The notes under the pieces are model-generated. The model was not told where the DNA came from. It was given only the letters and a program-made list of their open reading frames with translations, and ran no database searches. DNA of 64,000 bases. Source: Phascolarctobacterium sp. (GTDB taxonomy: Bacteria > Bacillota > Negativicutes > Acidaminococcales > Acidaminococcaceae). The stretch covers positions 62,001 to 126,000 of the forward strand of contig QAMT01000004.1 of the NCBI GenBank assembly GCA_003150755.1, given 5' to 3'. Shown here in pieces: positions 32,864 through 41,605 of the stretch (the stretch's first letter is position 1; each line of letters starts with the position of its first letter). Made by a program: the position numbers and the translations under genes.

Positions 32864-33515
32864 ATTGCAGAATTTCGCCTTGCAGCGAAAGCACTGTTAC
32901 TTTCAGCGGAATATCTTTGCCGCATTTTTCAAGCGCGGTTTTGACGGCGTATTCCATACCGCCGCAGCAGGGCACCTGCATGCGCACTACGGTAATATCC
33001 TTAATATCGTTTTGCTTAAAAATTTCTGCCAGCTTTTCGCTGTAATCGGTAAAATCAAGCTTTGTGCAGCCGATAAGCACCGTGCGCCCGGCGATAAAAT
33101 CGCGGTGAAAATTGGCATAGGCATAAGCCGTGCAGTCGGCAGCGATTAAAAGGCTGGCATTCTTAAAATACGGCGCGTTGACGGGTGCAAGTTTAATCTG
33201 CACCGGCCACTGTTTAAGTTCTGACTGGCTGTTAGCGCCGAGCGCCCTTGCCATCATGCCCGGGCAGGCGCCTGCGGCTTTTTGTTTATTTCGCTGTACG
33301 GCGGCTTCGTCATAGGCTTCTGCTTCGCGCATTACAAATTTAATTGCGCCGGTGGGGCAAACCGGCAGGCAGTCGCCCAGCCCGTCGCAGTAGTCATCGC
33401 GCAAAAGGCGCGCCTTGCCGTTGACCATGTCGATAGCGCCTTCGTGGCAGGCCGCAGCGCATTTGCCGCAGCCGTTGCAAAGTTCTTCGTTGATTTCAAT
33501 AATTTTGCGTAACAT
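32862..33515 (-). CDS. 4Fe-4S dicluster-type ferredoxin-domain protein
   Basis: A 217-residue cytosolic protein. The N-terminal domain has a full CNGCGKCAAACHEGAI cluster motif and a second, unusual one (CDGLGDCLPVCPTGAI), which lacks the standard C-x2-C-x2-C spacing. The C-terminal ~130 residues (SLLIAADCTAYAYANFH, RTVLIGCTKLD, VVRMQVPCCGGMEYAV) hold further Cys. This matches a family often found beside Crp/Fnr genes and hybrid-cluster protein in anaerobes; it is likely to pass electrons in a stress or nitrogen-oxide response. The gene has GGAGGAAAAT before its ATG and is divergent from the regulator. Confidence 0.75.
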   Translation of the reverse strand: MLRKIIEINEELCNGCGKCAAACHEGAIDMVNGKARLLRDDYCDGLGDCLPVCPTGAIKFVMREAEAYDEAAVQRNKQKAAGACPGMMARALGANSQSELKQWPVQIKLAPVNAPYFKNASLLIAADCTAYAYANFHRDFIAGRTVLIGCTKLDFTDYSEKLAEIFKQNDIKDITVVRMQVPCCGGMEYAVKTALEKCGKDIPLKVTVLSLQGEILQ

Positions 33516-33560
33516 ATTTTCCTCCGGTTCTCCATACTTGTTTTGCTGTTTATATTATAA

Positions 33561-33596
33561 TATAATTTCCATAGAAAATATGTTGTTATAACAACA
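33561..33596 (+). promoter_or_regulatory. Promoter and palindromic operator of the Crp/Fnr gene
   Basis: TATAAT at 33561-33566 has a TTGTTT box 17 bp upstream. A perfect 16-bp palindrome, TGTTGTTATAACAACA (33581-33596), lies at about +9 to +24, ahead of the ribosome site. It is well placed for autoregulation by the encoded Crp/Fnr protein, or for control of both divergent genes. Confidence 0.55.
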
Positions 33597-33609
33597 AAAG
33601 GAGCGGCTT

Positions 33610-34275
33610 ATGGAATATGATGTTTTAAAATCGTCGGCGCTTTTTAAAGGCTTGACGGAAGCGGAAATACAAGCGGCGCTGACAGCGCTTGAAGCCAAAA
33701 CAAAAAACTTTGACAAAGACAGCGTTATTTTGCGCGCCGGAACCGTTGCCCGGGAAATCGGCATTGTTTTAAGCGGCGGAGTGCAGATTGAGTTTGACGA
33801 TTTCTGGGGGCGCAAAAGCATTGTCAATTATCTGGAAGCGGGCGATGTTTTTGCCGAAGCCTATGCCTGCGCCGGTAATGCGCCGATGCTGGTCAACGCG
33901 GTAGCAGCCAAAAATTCGGCGGTGCTTTTTATCAGCGCAGCGCAAATTGTTGCCGCCGGTGCGGATAGCAGCCCATACCGCCAAAAGCTGATTAAAAATC
34001 TGTTGATGATTATGGCGCAGCGGAATTTGCAGCTTTCGCGGCGCATGCTTTATACATCGTATAAAACGATACGCGAAAGGCTGCTTGCTTATTTGTGCTA
34101 CCTGGCTTTATGCAGCGGCGGCAATACAGCAGCGATTCCCTTTAACCGCCAGCAGCTTGCTGATTACCTGCATGTTGACCGCAGCGCGCTCAGTAACGAG
34201 ATAAGTAAAATGCAAAAAGACGGGCTGATAAAAGTAAACCGCAATATCTTTACAATTTTGCAGCCCGATAACTAA
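33610..34275 (+). CDS. Crp/Fnr family transcription regulator
   Basis: A 221-residue regulator with an N-terminal cyclic-nucleotide-binding-type beta roll (about 1-120; GTVAREIGIVLSGGVQIE), a dimerisation helix, and a C-terminal helix-turn-helix (about 165-200; FNRQQLADYLHVDRSALSNEISKMQKDGLI). No Fnr-type N-terminal Cys cluster is seen, and the effector is unknown. Divergent from the ferredoxin-like gene, which it probably controls together with genes elsewhere. ATG has AAAGGAGCGG upstream. Confidence 0.87.
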   Translation: MEYDVLKSSALFKGLTEAEIQAALTALEAKTKNFDKDSVILRAGTVAREIGIVLSGGVQIEFDDFWGRKSIVNYLEAGDVFAEAYACAGNAPMLVNAVAAKNSAVLFISAAQIVAAGADSSPYRQKLIKNLLMIMAQRNLQLSRRMLYTSYKTIRERLLAYLCYLALCSGGNTAAIPFNRQQLADYLHVDRSALSNEISKMQKDGLIKVNRNIFTILQPDN

Positions 34276-34592
34276 AAATATAAAAAACTACAAAAAAATA
34301 CATGTATACATAAAAATTTTTAAAAAATCTTACAAGTGCCTGTCCTTTCCAAAAGGACGTGTCCAAAAACGGCTTCGCTTAAAGTGCATTTCATAAAAAC
34401 AAAAATAAAATAAAACCGAAAATGTACACTTGTTTAAAGCAACAAATTTACATAAAATGCGTTTTTAAAACTTAAATAATGTAAAAATTTACGCCTTCTT
34501 TACAATCTTGTCACAAATGTACTTTAATGTTATAATCAAACACAAGATTATTACAAAACTGTACATAACAGTTAAGAAGGGGTAGATGCAAA
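34276..34592 (+). promoter_or_regulatory. Intergenic region upstream of livJ with promoter
   Basis: This AT-rich 317-nt gap holds no gene. A small hairpin (GTCCTTT/AAAGGAC near 34344-34361) is the only clear fold and may end the Crp transcript. A strong promoter for the liv operon lies at 34508-34536: TTGTCA, 17-bp spacer, TATAAT. The 5-codon frame at 34585 is a chance reading. Confidence 0.65.
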
Positions 34593-35750
34593 GTGAAATT
34601 TAAAAAGATATTATCATTACTTGCAGTATCGGCATTAGCCACCGGTTTACTGGCAGGCTGCGGCGGCGAAGAAAAAGCTGCTGATTCCAACGTGGTAAAA
34701 GTTGGCGTGTTCCTGCCGCTGACAGGCGATAACGCAGCAGGCGGCGAGCTGGAGCTGCGCGGCATTAAGCTGGCCAACAAGCTGCACCCGGAAGTTTTGG
34801 GCAAAAAGGTTGAACTGGTTGTTGCCGATAACAAATCCGACAAGGCTGAAGCTGCTTCCGTTGCGGCACGCCTGATTGAAAAGGACAAAGTAAGCGTAAT
34901 TGTCGGCTCTTATGGCTCTTCCCTTTCTATGGCTGCCGGCAATATAGTTAAAGAAAACAAAGTTCCTGCCGTTGGCACAAGCTGCACCAACCCGCAGGTA
35001 ACCGCCAACAACGATTATTACTTCCGTGCCTGCTTTATCGACCCGTTCCAGGGAAAAGTAATGGCAGAATATGCACACCAGAACGGCTATAAAAATGTAG
35101 CAATCGTACAGGAAGTTTCCAATGACTATTCCGTAGGCCTGGCAAAATTCTTCCGCGAAGAGTTTGTTAAACTTACCGGCAATGAAAACAGCATCGTCGA
35201 TGTTGCCAACTATCAGACCGGCGACAAAGACTTTACCGCTATCCTGACCAACATCAAAGCTCTCAATCCGGATGCTGTATTTGCACCGGGCAACTTTACC
35301 GAATCTGCACTTTTGGTTAAACAGGCACGCCAGCTCGGCATCGAAGCTCCGTTTATGGGCGGCGATACCTGGGAAACCCAGGAATTTATTGACGTAGGCG
35401 GCAAAGATGTTGAAGGCGTTGCACTTTCCACCGCGTTTGACCGTGAAAAAGCAAGTACCGAAGAAGCTAAAAAATTCCTTGATGCTTACACTCAGGAATA
35501 CAAAGGCGAGCCTTCCGCACTTACTGCGATGGCTTACGACGCTTACCTGATTGCTGTTAACGGCATTGAAAAAGCTGGCACTGCAACCGATACCGTTAAA
35601 ATCCGCGATGCGATTGCCGCAACCAAAGACCTTGAATGTGTAACCGGCATGACTACGCTTGACGAAAACGGCGACCCGATTAAGGGCGTAGTTATCAAAA
35701 CCGTTAAAGACGGCAAATTTACCTTTAAGGATTATGTAGAAGCTAAGTGA
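34593..35750 (+). CDS. livJ: Branched-chain amino-acid ABC transporter binding lipoprotein
   Basis: A 385-residue type I periplasmic binding protein. A lipoprotein signal peptide ends in the lipobox LAGC, so it is anchored at the outer face of the inner membrane. Typical LivJ/LivK blocks are VKVGVFLPLTGDNAAGG, ELVVADNKSDKAEA, VPAVGTSCTNPQVT and ALTAMAYDAYLIAVNGIEKA. The start is GTG 34593 with AGAAGGGG upstream. The remaining transporter genes follow after a strong hairpin. The substrate is taken as Leu/Ile/Val from the family; related proteins bind other amino acids. Confidence 0.9.
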   Translation: MKFKKILSLLAVSALATGLLAGCGGEEKAADSNVVKVGVFLPLTGDNAAGGELELRGIKLANKLHPEVLGKKVELVVADNKSDKAEAASVAARLIEKDKVSVIVGSYGSSLSMAAGNIVKENKVPAVGTSCTNPQVTANNDYYFRACFIDPFQGKVMAEYAHQNGYKNVAIVQEVSNDYSVGLAKFFREEFVKLTGNENSIVDVANYQTGDKDFTAILTNIKALNPDAVFAPGNFTESALLVKQARQLGIEAPFMGGDTWETQEFIDVGGKDVEGVALSTAFDREKASTEEAKKFLDAYTQEYKGEPSALTAMAYDAYLIAVNGIEKAGTATDTVKIRDAIAATKDLECVTGMTTLDENGDPIKGVVIKTVKDGKFTFKDYVEAK

Positions 35751-35768
35751 TTTTTAAATAATAAAAGG

Positions 35769-35803
35769 TGCTCCCTTCCTTTGAGGGAAGGGAGCAGTTT
35801 TTT
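35769..35803 (+). terminator. Intercistronic terminator-like hairpin after livJ
   Basis: TGCTCCCTTCC (35769-35779) pairs perfectly with GGAAGGGAGCA (35786-35796), followed by GTTTTTT. As a partial terminator it would give more LivJ than membrane subunits. Confidence 0.85.
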
Positions 35804-35820
35804 AGTTATGAGGTGCCCTT

Positions 35821-36741
35821 ATGGAGTTTTTTGACGCTATTGCCAACATGTCGGCGCTGAGCTTTGCGCAGCACATGGTCAACGGAATATCGCTCGGCAG
35901 CCTGTATGCGCTGATAGCTATCGGCTATACCATGGTATACGGCATTTTGCTGATGATTAACTTTGCCCACGGCGACATTGTAATGATGGCATGTTATTTT
36001 GCATTTTTTGGTATTACCGCCTTTCATATCCCGTGGTATTTTACCTTTATTATAACAATTATCTTAACAGCGATACTCGGCGTTTTAATCGAGCGCAGCG
36101 CTTACCGCCCGCTTCGCGAAGCGCCTAAAAATTCAATTCTTATATCTGCAATCGGCGCATCGTTTTTGCTCGAAAACCTTGCCAACTACCTGTTCAGCGG
36201 CCGCCCGATGCGTTTTCCGGATGTGCCTTTGCTGTCGCAGAACATCAGCGTCGGCGGGCTGGAAATCCAGGCCATCTGCCTTGTTATACCGGTGGTAACA
36301 ATTATCAGCCTGTTTGTGCTGCTGCACATTGTCAACCACACCAAAACCGGCATGGCAATGCGCGCCGTTTCCAAAGACTACGAAATTGCCAGGGTAATGG
36401 GCATCAATATTGATAACATTATTTCCATTACCTTTATTATAGGTTCGGCGCTGGCTGCAATCGGCGCTATTATGTACGGCATCCGCTACCCGGGCATTAC
36501 GCCGATGATGGGTGTTATGCCCGGCCTTAAATGCTTCATTGCCGCAGTTATCGGTGGTATCGGCAACATCAAGGGCGCAGTGCTCGGCGGCTTTATCCTG
36601 GGCCTTGGCGAAATTTTAATCGTCGCCTTCTTCCCGGATTTAAGCGGTTACCGCGATGCGTTTGCATTTATCGTGCTTATTGTTATTCTGTTTTATAAAC
36701 CTACTGGCCTTTTGGGCGAAAAAACAACGGAGAAGGTGTGA
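35821..36741 (+). CDS. livH: Branched-chain amino-acid ABC permease LivH
   Basis: A 306-residue membrane protein with about eight hydrophobic segments. Family blocks include GISLGSLYALIAIGYTMVYGIL, INFAHGDIVM, RMRAVSKD-like AMRAVSKDYEIARVMGI, and GGIGNIKGAVLGGFILG. It pairs with LivM to form the channel. ATG 35821 has GAGGTG upstream; the stop lies close to the livM start. Confidence 0.94.
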   Translation: MEFFDAIANMSALSFAQHMVNGISLGSLYALIAIGYTMVYGILLMINFAHGDIVMMACYFAFFGITAFHIPWYFTFIITIILTAILGVLIERSAYRPLREAPKNSILISAIGASFLLENLANYLFSGRPMRFPDVPLLSQNISVGGLEIQAICLVIPVVTIISLFVLLHIVNHTKTGMAMRAVSKDYEIARVMGINIDNIISITFIIGSALAAIGAIMYGIRYPGITPMMGVMPGLKCFIAAVIGGIGNIKGAVLGGFILGLGEILIVAFFPDLSGYRDAFAFIVLIVILFYKPTGLLGEKTTEKV

Positions 36742-36743
36742 TT

Positions 36744-37808
36744 ATGAAAAAGAGAGATATTATTCTTACTATACTCGGCATAATTGTCCTTTTCGGCATT
36801 GCGTTTTTCGTTCAGGAGGAAATGGACTCTTATATCCGCAGAATTGTTAATCTGTGCCTGGTTTATGCCATTATCGGCCTTTCCATGAACCTTACCAACG
36901 GCTTTGTCGGCCAGTTTTCGTTGGGGCAGGCAGGCTTTATGGCTATCGGCGCTTACACCGTAGGCATTTTTACCGTACCGGTCGAGTTCCGCGAAAATGT
37001 TTTTTATGCAGTGCCGATGAACCCGCTTATTGCGGATATTGAACTGCCGCTTGGCGGAGCGCTTTTGCTTGGCGGCGCACTGGCAGCGCTGTTTGCCTTT
37101 TGTATCGGCACGCCGGTGCTGCGTTTGCGCGGCGACTACCTTGCCGTAACGACGCTGGGCTTTTCCGAAATTATCCGCATCTGGATTACCAACGCGCAGA
37201 GCATTACCAACGGCGCACTGGGCATTAAAGATATTCCGCCGCTTAACGACGTGCGTTATATTTTCCTTGTTACTGTTATCTGCTTTGCATTTATTACTTT
37301 GCTTGTAAATTCTTCTTATGGCAGGGCGTTTAAGGCAATCCGCGAGGACGAAATTGCAGCAGAAGCCATGGGCATTAACCTGTTCTGGCATAAAAACCTG
37401 GCCTTTATGGTCAGCGCCTTTTTTGCCGGAATCGGCGGCGGCCTGTACGGCGCATTGCTGGGCACGGTTGACCCGAAAAACTTTTTGTTTACGCTGACTT
37501 ATAACTTCCTGCTCATTATCGTGCTGGGCGGCATGGGCAGCATCACCGGCAGTATGTTGGGCGCAATTATCGTAACGGCAGGGCTCGAATACCTGCGTTT
37601 CTTTGATGAACCTTTAATGCTGTTCGGCGTTGATATCCCGCTGTTCCGCCCTGGTTTCCGCATGGTTATTTTCTCTGTGCTGCTGATGGTTTGCGTATTG
37701 TTCTGGCGGCATGGCATTATGGGCACGCGCGAGTTTACCTGGCAGAAAGCTATTGACTTTGTCAAAAATCCTCTTGGCTTTATTAAGCGGAAGGGGGCAG
37801 CGCAATGA
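36744..37808 (+). CDS. livM: Branched-chain amino-acid ABC permease LivM
   Basis: A 354-residue membrane protein and partner of LivH. Diagnostic stretches are GFVGQFSLGQAGFMAIGAYT, LRLRGDYLAVTTLGFSEIIR, GRAFKAIREDEIAAEAMGIN and VLGGMGSITGSMLGAII. ATG 36744 follows GGAGAAGG and sits just after the livH stop. Its own stop overlaps livG by ATGA. Confidence 0.94.
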   Translation: MKKRDIILTILGIIVLFGIAFFVQEEMDSYIRRIVNLCLVYAIIGLSMNLTNGFVGQFSLGQAGFMAIGAYTVGIFTVPVEFRENVFYAVPMNPLIADIELPLGGALLLGGALAALFAFCIGTPVLRLRGDYLAVTTLGFSEIIRIWITNAQSITNGALGIKDIPPLNDVRYIFLVTVICFAFITLLVNSSYGRAFKAIREDEIAAEAMGINLFWHKNLAFMVSAFFAGIGGGLYGALLGTVDPKNFLFTLTYNFLLIIVLGGMGSITGSMLGAIIVTAGLEYLRFFDEPLMLFGVDIPLFRPGFRMVIFSVLLMVCVLFWRHGIMGTREFTWQKAIDFVKNPLGFIKRKGAAQ

Positions 37809-38587
37809 TTTTAAAAACCAACGCCATCACCATGCAGTTCGGCGGCGTAATTGCCGTGCATAACTTAAATATCGAAATCAACGACCACGAAATAATTGCC
37901 CTTATCGGCCCTAACGGCGCGGGTAAAACCACTGCCTTTAATATGATTACCGGCGTTTATACACCGACGGAAGGCAAAGTGCTTTACACCGACGCTGCCG
38001 GTGAGCAGATTGATATTACCGGTAAGCTGCCGAGCGACATTGCCAAACTTGGCATTGCCCGTACCTTTCAGAATATCAGGCTGTTTAAAGATTTGAGCGT
38101 TTATGAAAACGTGCTGATTGCCAACCACCTGCATTTAAAATCTGACTTTTTATCGGCAACGCTGCATTTGCCCTGGTATATGAACGAAGTTAAGCAGATG
38201 CACCGCAGCACCGAAAAACTTTTGCAGGAAGTATGCCTGTGGGATGTGCGCAACGAAAAAGCCTCCAGCCTGCCTTACGGCAAACAGCGCCGCCTGGAAA
38301 TTGTGCGCGCGCTGGCAACCAAACCGCGCCTTTTGCTGCTGGACGAACCGGCCGCCGGCATGAACCCGAAAGAAACCGAAGAACTGACGGAATTTATCCG
38401 CCAGATTCATAAAGAATACAATCTTACCATTTTTATGATAGAACATCACATGGATTTGGTAATGGAAATATCCGACCGCATTTACGTTCTAGAATTTGGC
38501 ATTACCATTGCCGAAGGCACGCCGGACGAAATTCAGAATAACCAAAGGGTTATTGATGCTTACCTGGGGGTGGATGAAGATGCTTAA
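37805..38587 (+). CDS. livG: Branched-chain amino-acid ABC ATPase LivG
   Basis: A 260-residue ATPase with Walker A GPNGAGKTT, ARTFQNIRLF Q-loop, signature region LPYGKQRRLEI, Walker B LLLLDEPAAGMNPKE and switch His in IEHHMDLVM. The LPYGKQR variant and AAGMNP after Walker B are typical of LivG. It starts inside the livM stop and overlaps livF by 8 nt. Confidence 0.95.
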   Translation: MILKTNAITMQFGGVIAVHNLNIEINDHEIIALIGPNGAGKTTAFNMITGVYTPTEGKVLYTDAAGEQIDITGKLPSDIAKLGIARTFQNIRLFKDLSVYENVLIANHLHLKSDFLSATLHLPWYMNEVKQMHRSTEKLLQEVCLWDVRNEKASSLPYGKQRRLEIVRALATKPRLLLLDEPAAGMNPKETEELTEFIRQIHKEYNLTIFMIEHHMDLVMEISDRIYVLEFGITIAEGTPDEIQNNQRVIDAYLGVDEDA

Positions 38588-39293
38588 AGTAGAAAATCTT
38601 GTCGTATCCTACGGCGGCATTGAAGCCTTGAAAGGGATTTCGCTGGAAGTGCCCAAAGGCGAAATTGTAACGCTTATCGGCGCTAACGGCGCAGGCAAAA
38701 GTACGCTTTTGCGCAGCATTGTCGGCCTTGTAAAGCCTAAAAGCGGCAAAATTGTTTACGAAGGCGATAACATCACCGGGCTCAACTCGCAGCAGATTGT
38801 AAAAAAAGGCCTGACGCTGGTACCGGAAGGGCGCAGGGTGTTCCCCAACCTTACAGTGCTTGAAAACTTGCAGATTGGCGCTTACATGCGCAGCGATAAA
38901 GAAGGCATCCAGAAGGATATTGACTGGGTGTACGAAATGTTTCCGCGTTTACAGGAGCGCAGCTGGCAGATGGCGGGCACGCTCTCCGGCGGCGAACAGC
39001 AGATGTTGGCAGTAGGCAGGGCGCTGCTTTCGCGTCCGCAGCTTTTAATGATGGACGAACCGTCGCTCGGCCTTGCGCCGCTGATTATCAAAGATATTTT
39101 CAGCATCATCCAGTACATCAATTCCAAAGGCATGACGGTGCTTTTGATTGAACAGAACGCCAACATGGCGCTGAAAATTGCCCACCGCGCCTACGTACTC
39201 GAAACCGGCAAAATCACCATGTCCGGCACGGGCGCAGAGCTTCTCGAAAATCCGGAAATCAAAGCCGCTTATCTCGGCAAAAAGAAAAAATAA
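38580..39293 (+). CDS. livF: Branched-chain amino-acid ABC ATPase LivF
   Basis: A 237-residue ATPase with Walker A GANGAGKST, signature LSGGEQQMLA, Walker B LMMDEPSLGLAP and a LIEQNAN motif in place of the usual switch His stretch, all standard for LivF. ATG 38580 (MLKVENLVVSYGG) matches the family start, although the frame is open further upstream inside livG. It is the last gene of the transporter operon. Confidence 0.95.
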   Translation: MLKVENLVVSYGGIEALKGISLEVPKGEIVTLIGANGAGKSTLLRSIVGLVKPKSGKIVYEGDNITGLNSQQIVKKGLTLVPEGRRVFPNLTVLENLQIGAYMRSDKEGIQKDIDWVYEMFPRLQERSWQMAGTLSGGEQQMLAVGRALLSRPQLLMMDEPSLGLAPLIIKDIFSIIQYINSKGMTVLLIEQNANMALKIAHRAYVLETGKITMSGTGAELLENPEIKAAYLGKKKK

Positions 39294-39303
39294 CAAAAAC
39301 ACA

Positions 39304-39352
39304 AATACCCTATGGTGCAGTTCAAGTTCGTTGTGCATCATAGGGTATTTTT
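39304..39352. terminator. Bidirectional terminator after livF
   Basis: AATACCCTATG (39304-39314) pairs with CATAGGGTATT (39339-39349), with an inner TGCA/TGCA, followed by TTTTTAATTT. It serves livF and the convergent TPR gene. Confidence 0.8.
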
Positions 39353-40412
39353 AATTTAACCGATTTCTGTCAATTGTTTCGTCAGCAAAATCCATACTCA
39401 GGATTGCTTCGGAGGATAAATCCCCGTTTTTTGGTGTGCTTATTTCGTAGTGTTTTTCGGTTTCTAAATCATAATAAACCAGGTCGATGCTGTAATCAAG
39501 GTTGATGCCGATAAATACAAGCTGGCAAATGCCGCTGCCGCAGGGGCGCTGTACATAGTGCATGGCGATGGTGTCGCGCTGCTTTTTCAGCCAGTTGTAA
39601 TCAAGTTTGGAAAGCGCGGCTTCGTTCATGCGGAAGAGCATTTGCAGCTGAAACTGGTTAAAGGTAACAATGCCGTGGCAGAATGGGGCGTCGGCGTCCC
39701 AGCCCTGAAATTTAAACAGTGCTTTGATGCGCGCAAGGTTTTCGTGGTCGGTAACGATGCCGGCAATGGCGCGCTGTTTGTCGTCGGCGTCCTGGTCAAG
39801 CCCTTCGTGCAGGCGTTTGTCTTCTTCCGGGCCTATCCAGTGGTATTCAAGCTGTTCCAGCGTATAGCCAAGGCTTATTTCTTTGCGCAGTGTCAAAAAT
39901 TCGTAGTTGTCGGGTTCAAGTTCCAGCCCTTTGGCGATGGCAGCCTGTGCGCCGTCTTTATCGCCGAAATGGTAGCGCAGTTTGGCGGCTTGCAGCCAGC
40001 CCCATGGATAGGATGGGTCTTCGGTTACGGCTTGTTCGGCATATTGGCGGGCGGCGTTAAGTTTGCCGCAGTACATAAGCGCAACGGAGTAACGGTAGTA
40101 CCAGGCGCCGCAGCCGTGTGCATTTTTTTCAGATGGCTTCATCTGCACCAGGGTTCTGTAATAAGCTGGGTAGATGTCAAGGTTGTTGTAGGCATAGCCA
40201 AACCACAGCGCCAGTTCTATGTCCTCTTGCGCCTGCTTTTCCGTAAAGCGTCCTTCTTCCACGCCTTTGGCTACAAATTTATTAAGATAGTCCAGCATTT
40301 TCCAAAAATAACCCTGATAGCCTTCGTTGAAGGCTTCCAGCGTTTTTACGTCGTCATCCGTCAACAGGCGGGGCAGGGTATTTTTGGGGTTTTTGTTATC
40401 TGCCTGCGGCAT
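39351..40412 (-). CDS. Tetratricopeptide-repeat protein of unknown function
   Basis: A 353-residue soluble protein without signal peptide. The middle (about residues 95-175) reads as TPR helices: a Tyr/Ala-rich ALMYCGKLNAARQYAEQAV and a PWGWLQAAKLRYHFGDKDGAQAAIAKGL repeat with the typical W/G/A/P spacing. The C-terminal third has a domain of its own (LVFIGINLDYSIDLVYYDLE). Not assigned to a named family. It is monocistronic, between the liv and pst operons, and its ATG has CGGAGTG upstream. Confidence 0.65.
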   Translation of the reverse strand: MPQADNKNPKNTLPRLLTDDDVKTLEAFNEGYQGYFWKMLDYLNKFVAKGVEEGRFTEKQAQEDIELALWFGYAYNNLDIYPAYYRTLVQMKPSEKNAHGCGAWYYRYSVALMYCGKLNAARQYAEQAVTEDPSYPWGWLQAAKLRYHFGDKDGAQAAIAKGLELEPDNYEFLTLRKEISLGYTLEQLEYHWIGPEEDKRLHEGLDQDADDKQRAIAGIVTDHENLARIKALFKFQGWDADAPFCHGIVTFNQFQLQMLFRMNEAALSKLDYNWLKKQRDTIAMHYVQRPCGSGICQLVFIGINLDYSIDLVYYDLETEKHYEISTPKNGDLSSEAILSMDFADETIDRNRLN

Positions 40413-40686
40413 ATTATCACTCCGTTATTATTTGCTGCTTACAGTTTAACACATATTTATATTGATGTTAATAGTTTTGCCTGATGTTGAAAATCCGGCG
40501 TAAGCCGCAGTAAAATTTGCCCAAAACTGTAATGTTTGTTATATAAAACGGCAAAATTTTTTGAGCCGTTTTACATAGATTTAACATTTACCTGCTAATA
40601 GATTTAATGTTATGTCAGTATTATTTACTCATAGCTAGTTAATAAAGCAAAAAAAGCAAATCAAAAATCTGGAGGCTTGTTAAATC
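40413..40686 (+). promoter_or_regulatory. Divergent control region of pstS with candidate Pho boxes
   Basis: No gene lies here. TTTACA (40570-40575) and TTAACA (40581-40586) recur with an 11-bp period, as in PhoP boxes of Firmicutes, and an inverted AATGTTA follows at 40606-40612. A TATTAT -10 candidate sits near 40618. The spacing suits activation of pstS by the PhoB-like regulator encoded downstream. Confidence 0.5.
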
Positions 40687-41574
40687 ATGAAAATGAACAA
40701 AAAACTTATTGCAGGCGTTATGTTGGCAGTTATGAGTGCAGCTGTATTCACCGGCTGCGGCGGCGAGAAAAAAGAAGAAGCAGCAGCTCCTGCAGCTGGC
40801 GGCAAAATTGTTGTAATCTCCCGTGAAGACGGCAGCGGCACCCGCGGCGCATTCATCGAACTGTTCGGCATCGAAAAGAAAGGTGACGACGGCAAAAAAG
40901 TTGATATGACTACTCAGGATGCTTCCATCACCAACAGCACCGCTGTTATGATGACTACCGTTGCCGGCAACAAAGATGCTATCGGCTATATTTCCCTCGG
41001 TTCTTTGAACGATACCGTTAAAGCTCTGAAAATTGACGGTGCAGAAGCAAGCGCAGCTAACATTAAGAGCGGCACTTACAAAGTAGCCCGTCCGTTCAAC
41101 ATTGTTACCAAAGAAGGCATCAGCCCGGTTGCTCAGGACTTCATCAACTTCATTATGTCCAAAGAAGGCCAGGATGTTGTTTCTGCTAACGGCTACATCG
41201 GCAGCGACAAAGCTGAAGCTTACAAAGGCAGCAAACAGAGCGGCAAAATCGTTGTTGCTGGTTCTTCTTCCGTAACCCCTGTTATGGAAAAACTTAAAGA
41301 AGCTTATGTAAAACTGAATCCGGATGTTAACATCGAAGTTCAGCAGAGCGACTCCACCACCGGTGTTCAGTCCGCTATCAACGGTGTATGCGATATCGGC
41401 ATGGCTTCCCGCGAACTGAAACAGAGCGAACTTGACGCAGGCGTTAAAAATACTGTAATCGCTACCGACGGTATTGCAGTTGTTGTTAACAAAGCTAACA
41501 AGGTTGATAACCTTACCAAAGCTCAGGTTGCAGATATCTTCACCGGTAAAGCAACCGAATGGAACAAACTGTAA
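40687..41574 (+). CDS. pstS: Phosphate-binding lipoprotein PstS with permuted halves
   Basis: A 295-residue lipoprotein (lipobox TGCG at residues 22-25) that captures phosphate for PstCAB. In ordinary PstS the GSSSVTP half comes first and the SREDGSGTR half second. Here the order is reversed: residues 39-180 hold IVVISREDGSGTRGAF and end in a FINFIMSKEGQDVV helix, while residues 186-295 hold IVVAGSSSVTPVMEKL, SDSTTG, DGIAVVVNK and DIFTGKATEWNKL. All phosphate-binding segments are kept, so function is likely preserved by circular permutation. Position and neighbours (pstC-A-B-phoU) confirm its role. GGAGG precedes ATG 40687. Confidence 0.9.
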   Translation: MKMNKKLIAGVMLAVMSAAVFTGCGGEKKEEAAAPAAGGKIVVISREDGSGTRGAFIELFGIEKKGDDGKKVDMTTQDASITNSTAVMMTTVAGNKDAIGYISLGSLNDTVKALKIDGAEASAANIKSGTYKVARPFNIVTKEGISPVAQDFINFIMSKEGQDVVSANGYIGSDKAEAYKGSKQSGKIVVAGSSSVTPVMEKLKEAYVKLNPDVNIEVQQSDSTTGVQSAINGVCDIGMASRELKQSELDAGVKNTVIATDGIAVVVNKANKVDNLTKAQVADIFTGKATEWNKL

Positions 41575-41605
41575 TAACAATCTGATACAAACGATATAAC
41601 AAATT

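Noticed and set aside
34585..34602. Five-codon leader before livJ as an attenuation peptide
   Set aside because: It has no branched-chain codon run and no terminator follows; it overlaps the livJ start by chance.
38496..38579. N-terminal extension of LivF
   Set aside because: This part is the LivG coding region in another frame; the LivF family start is at 38580.
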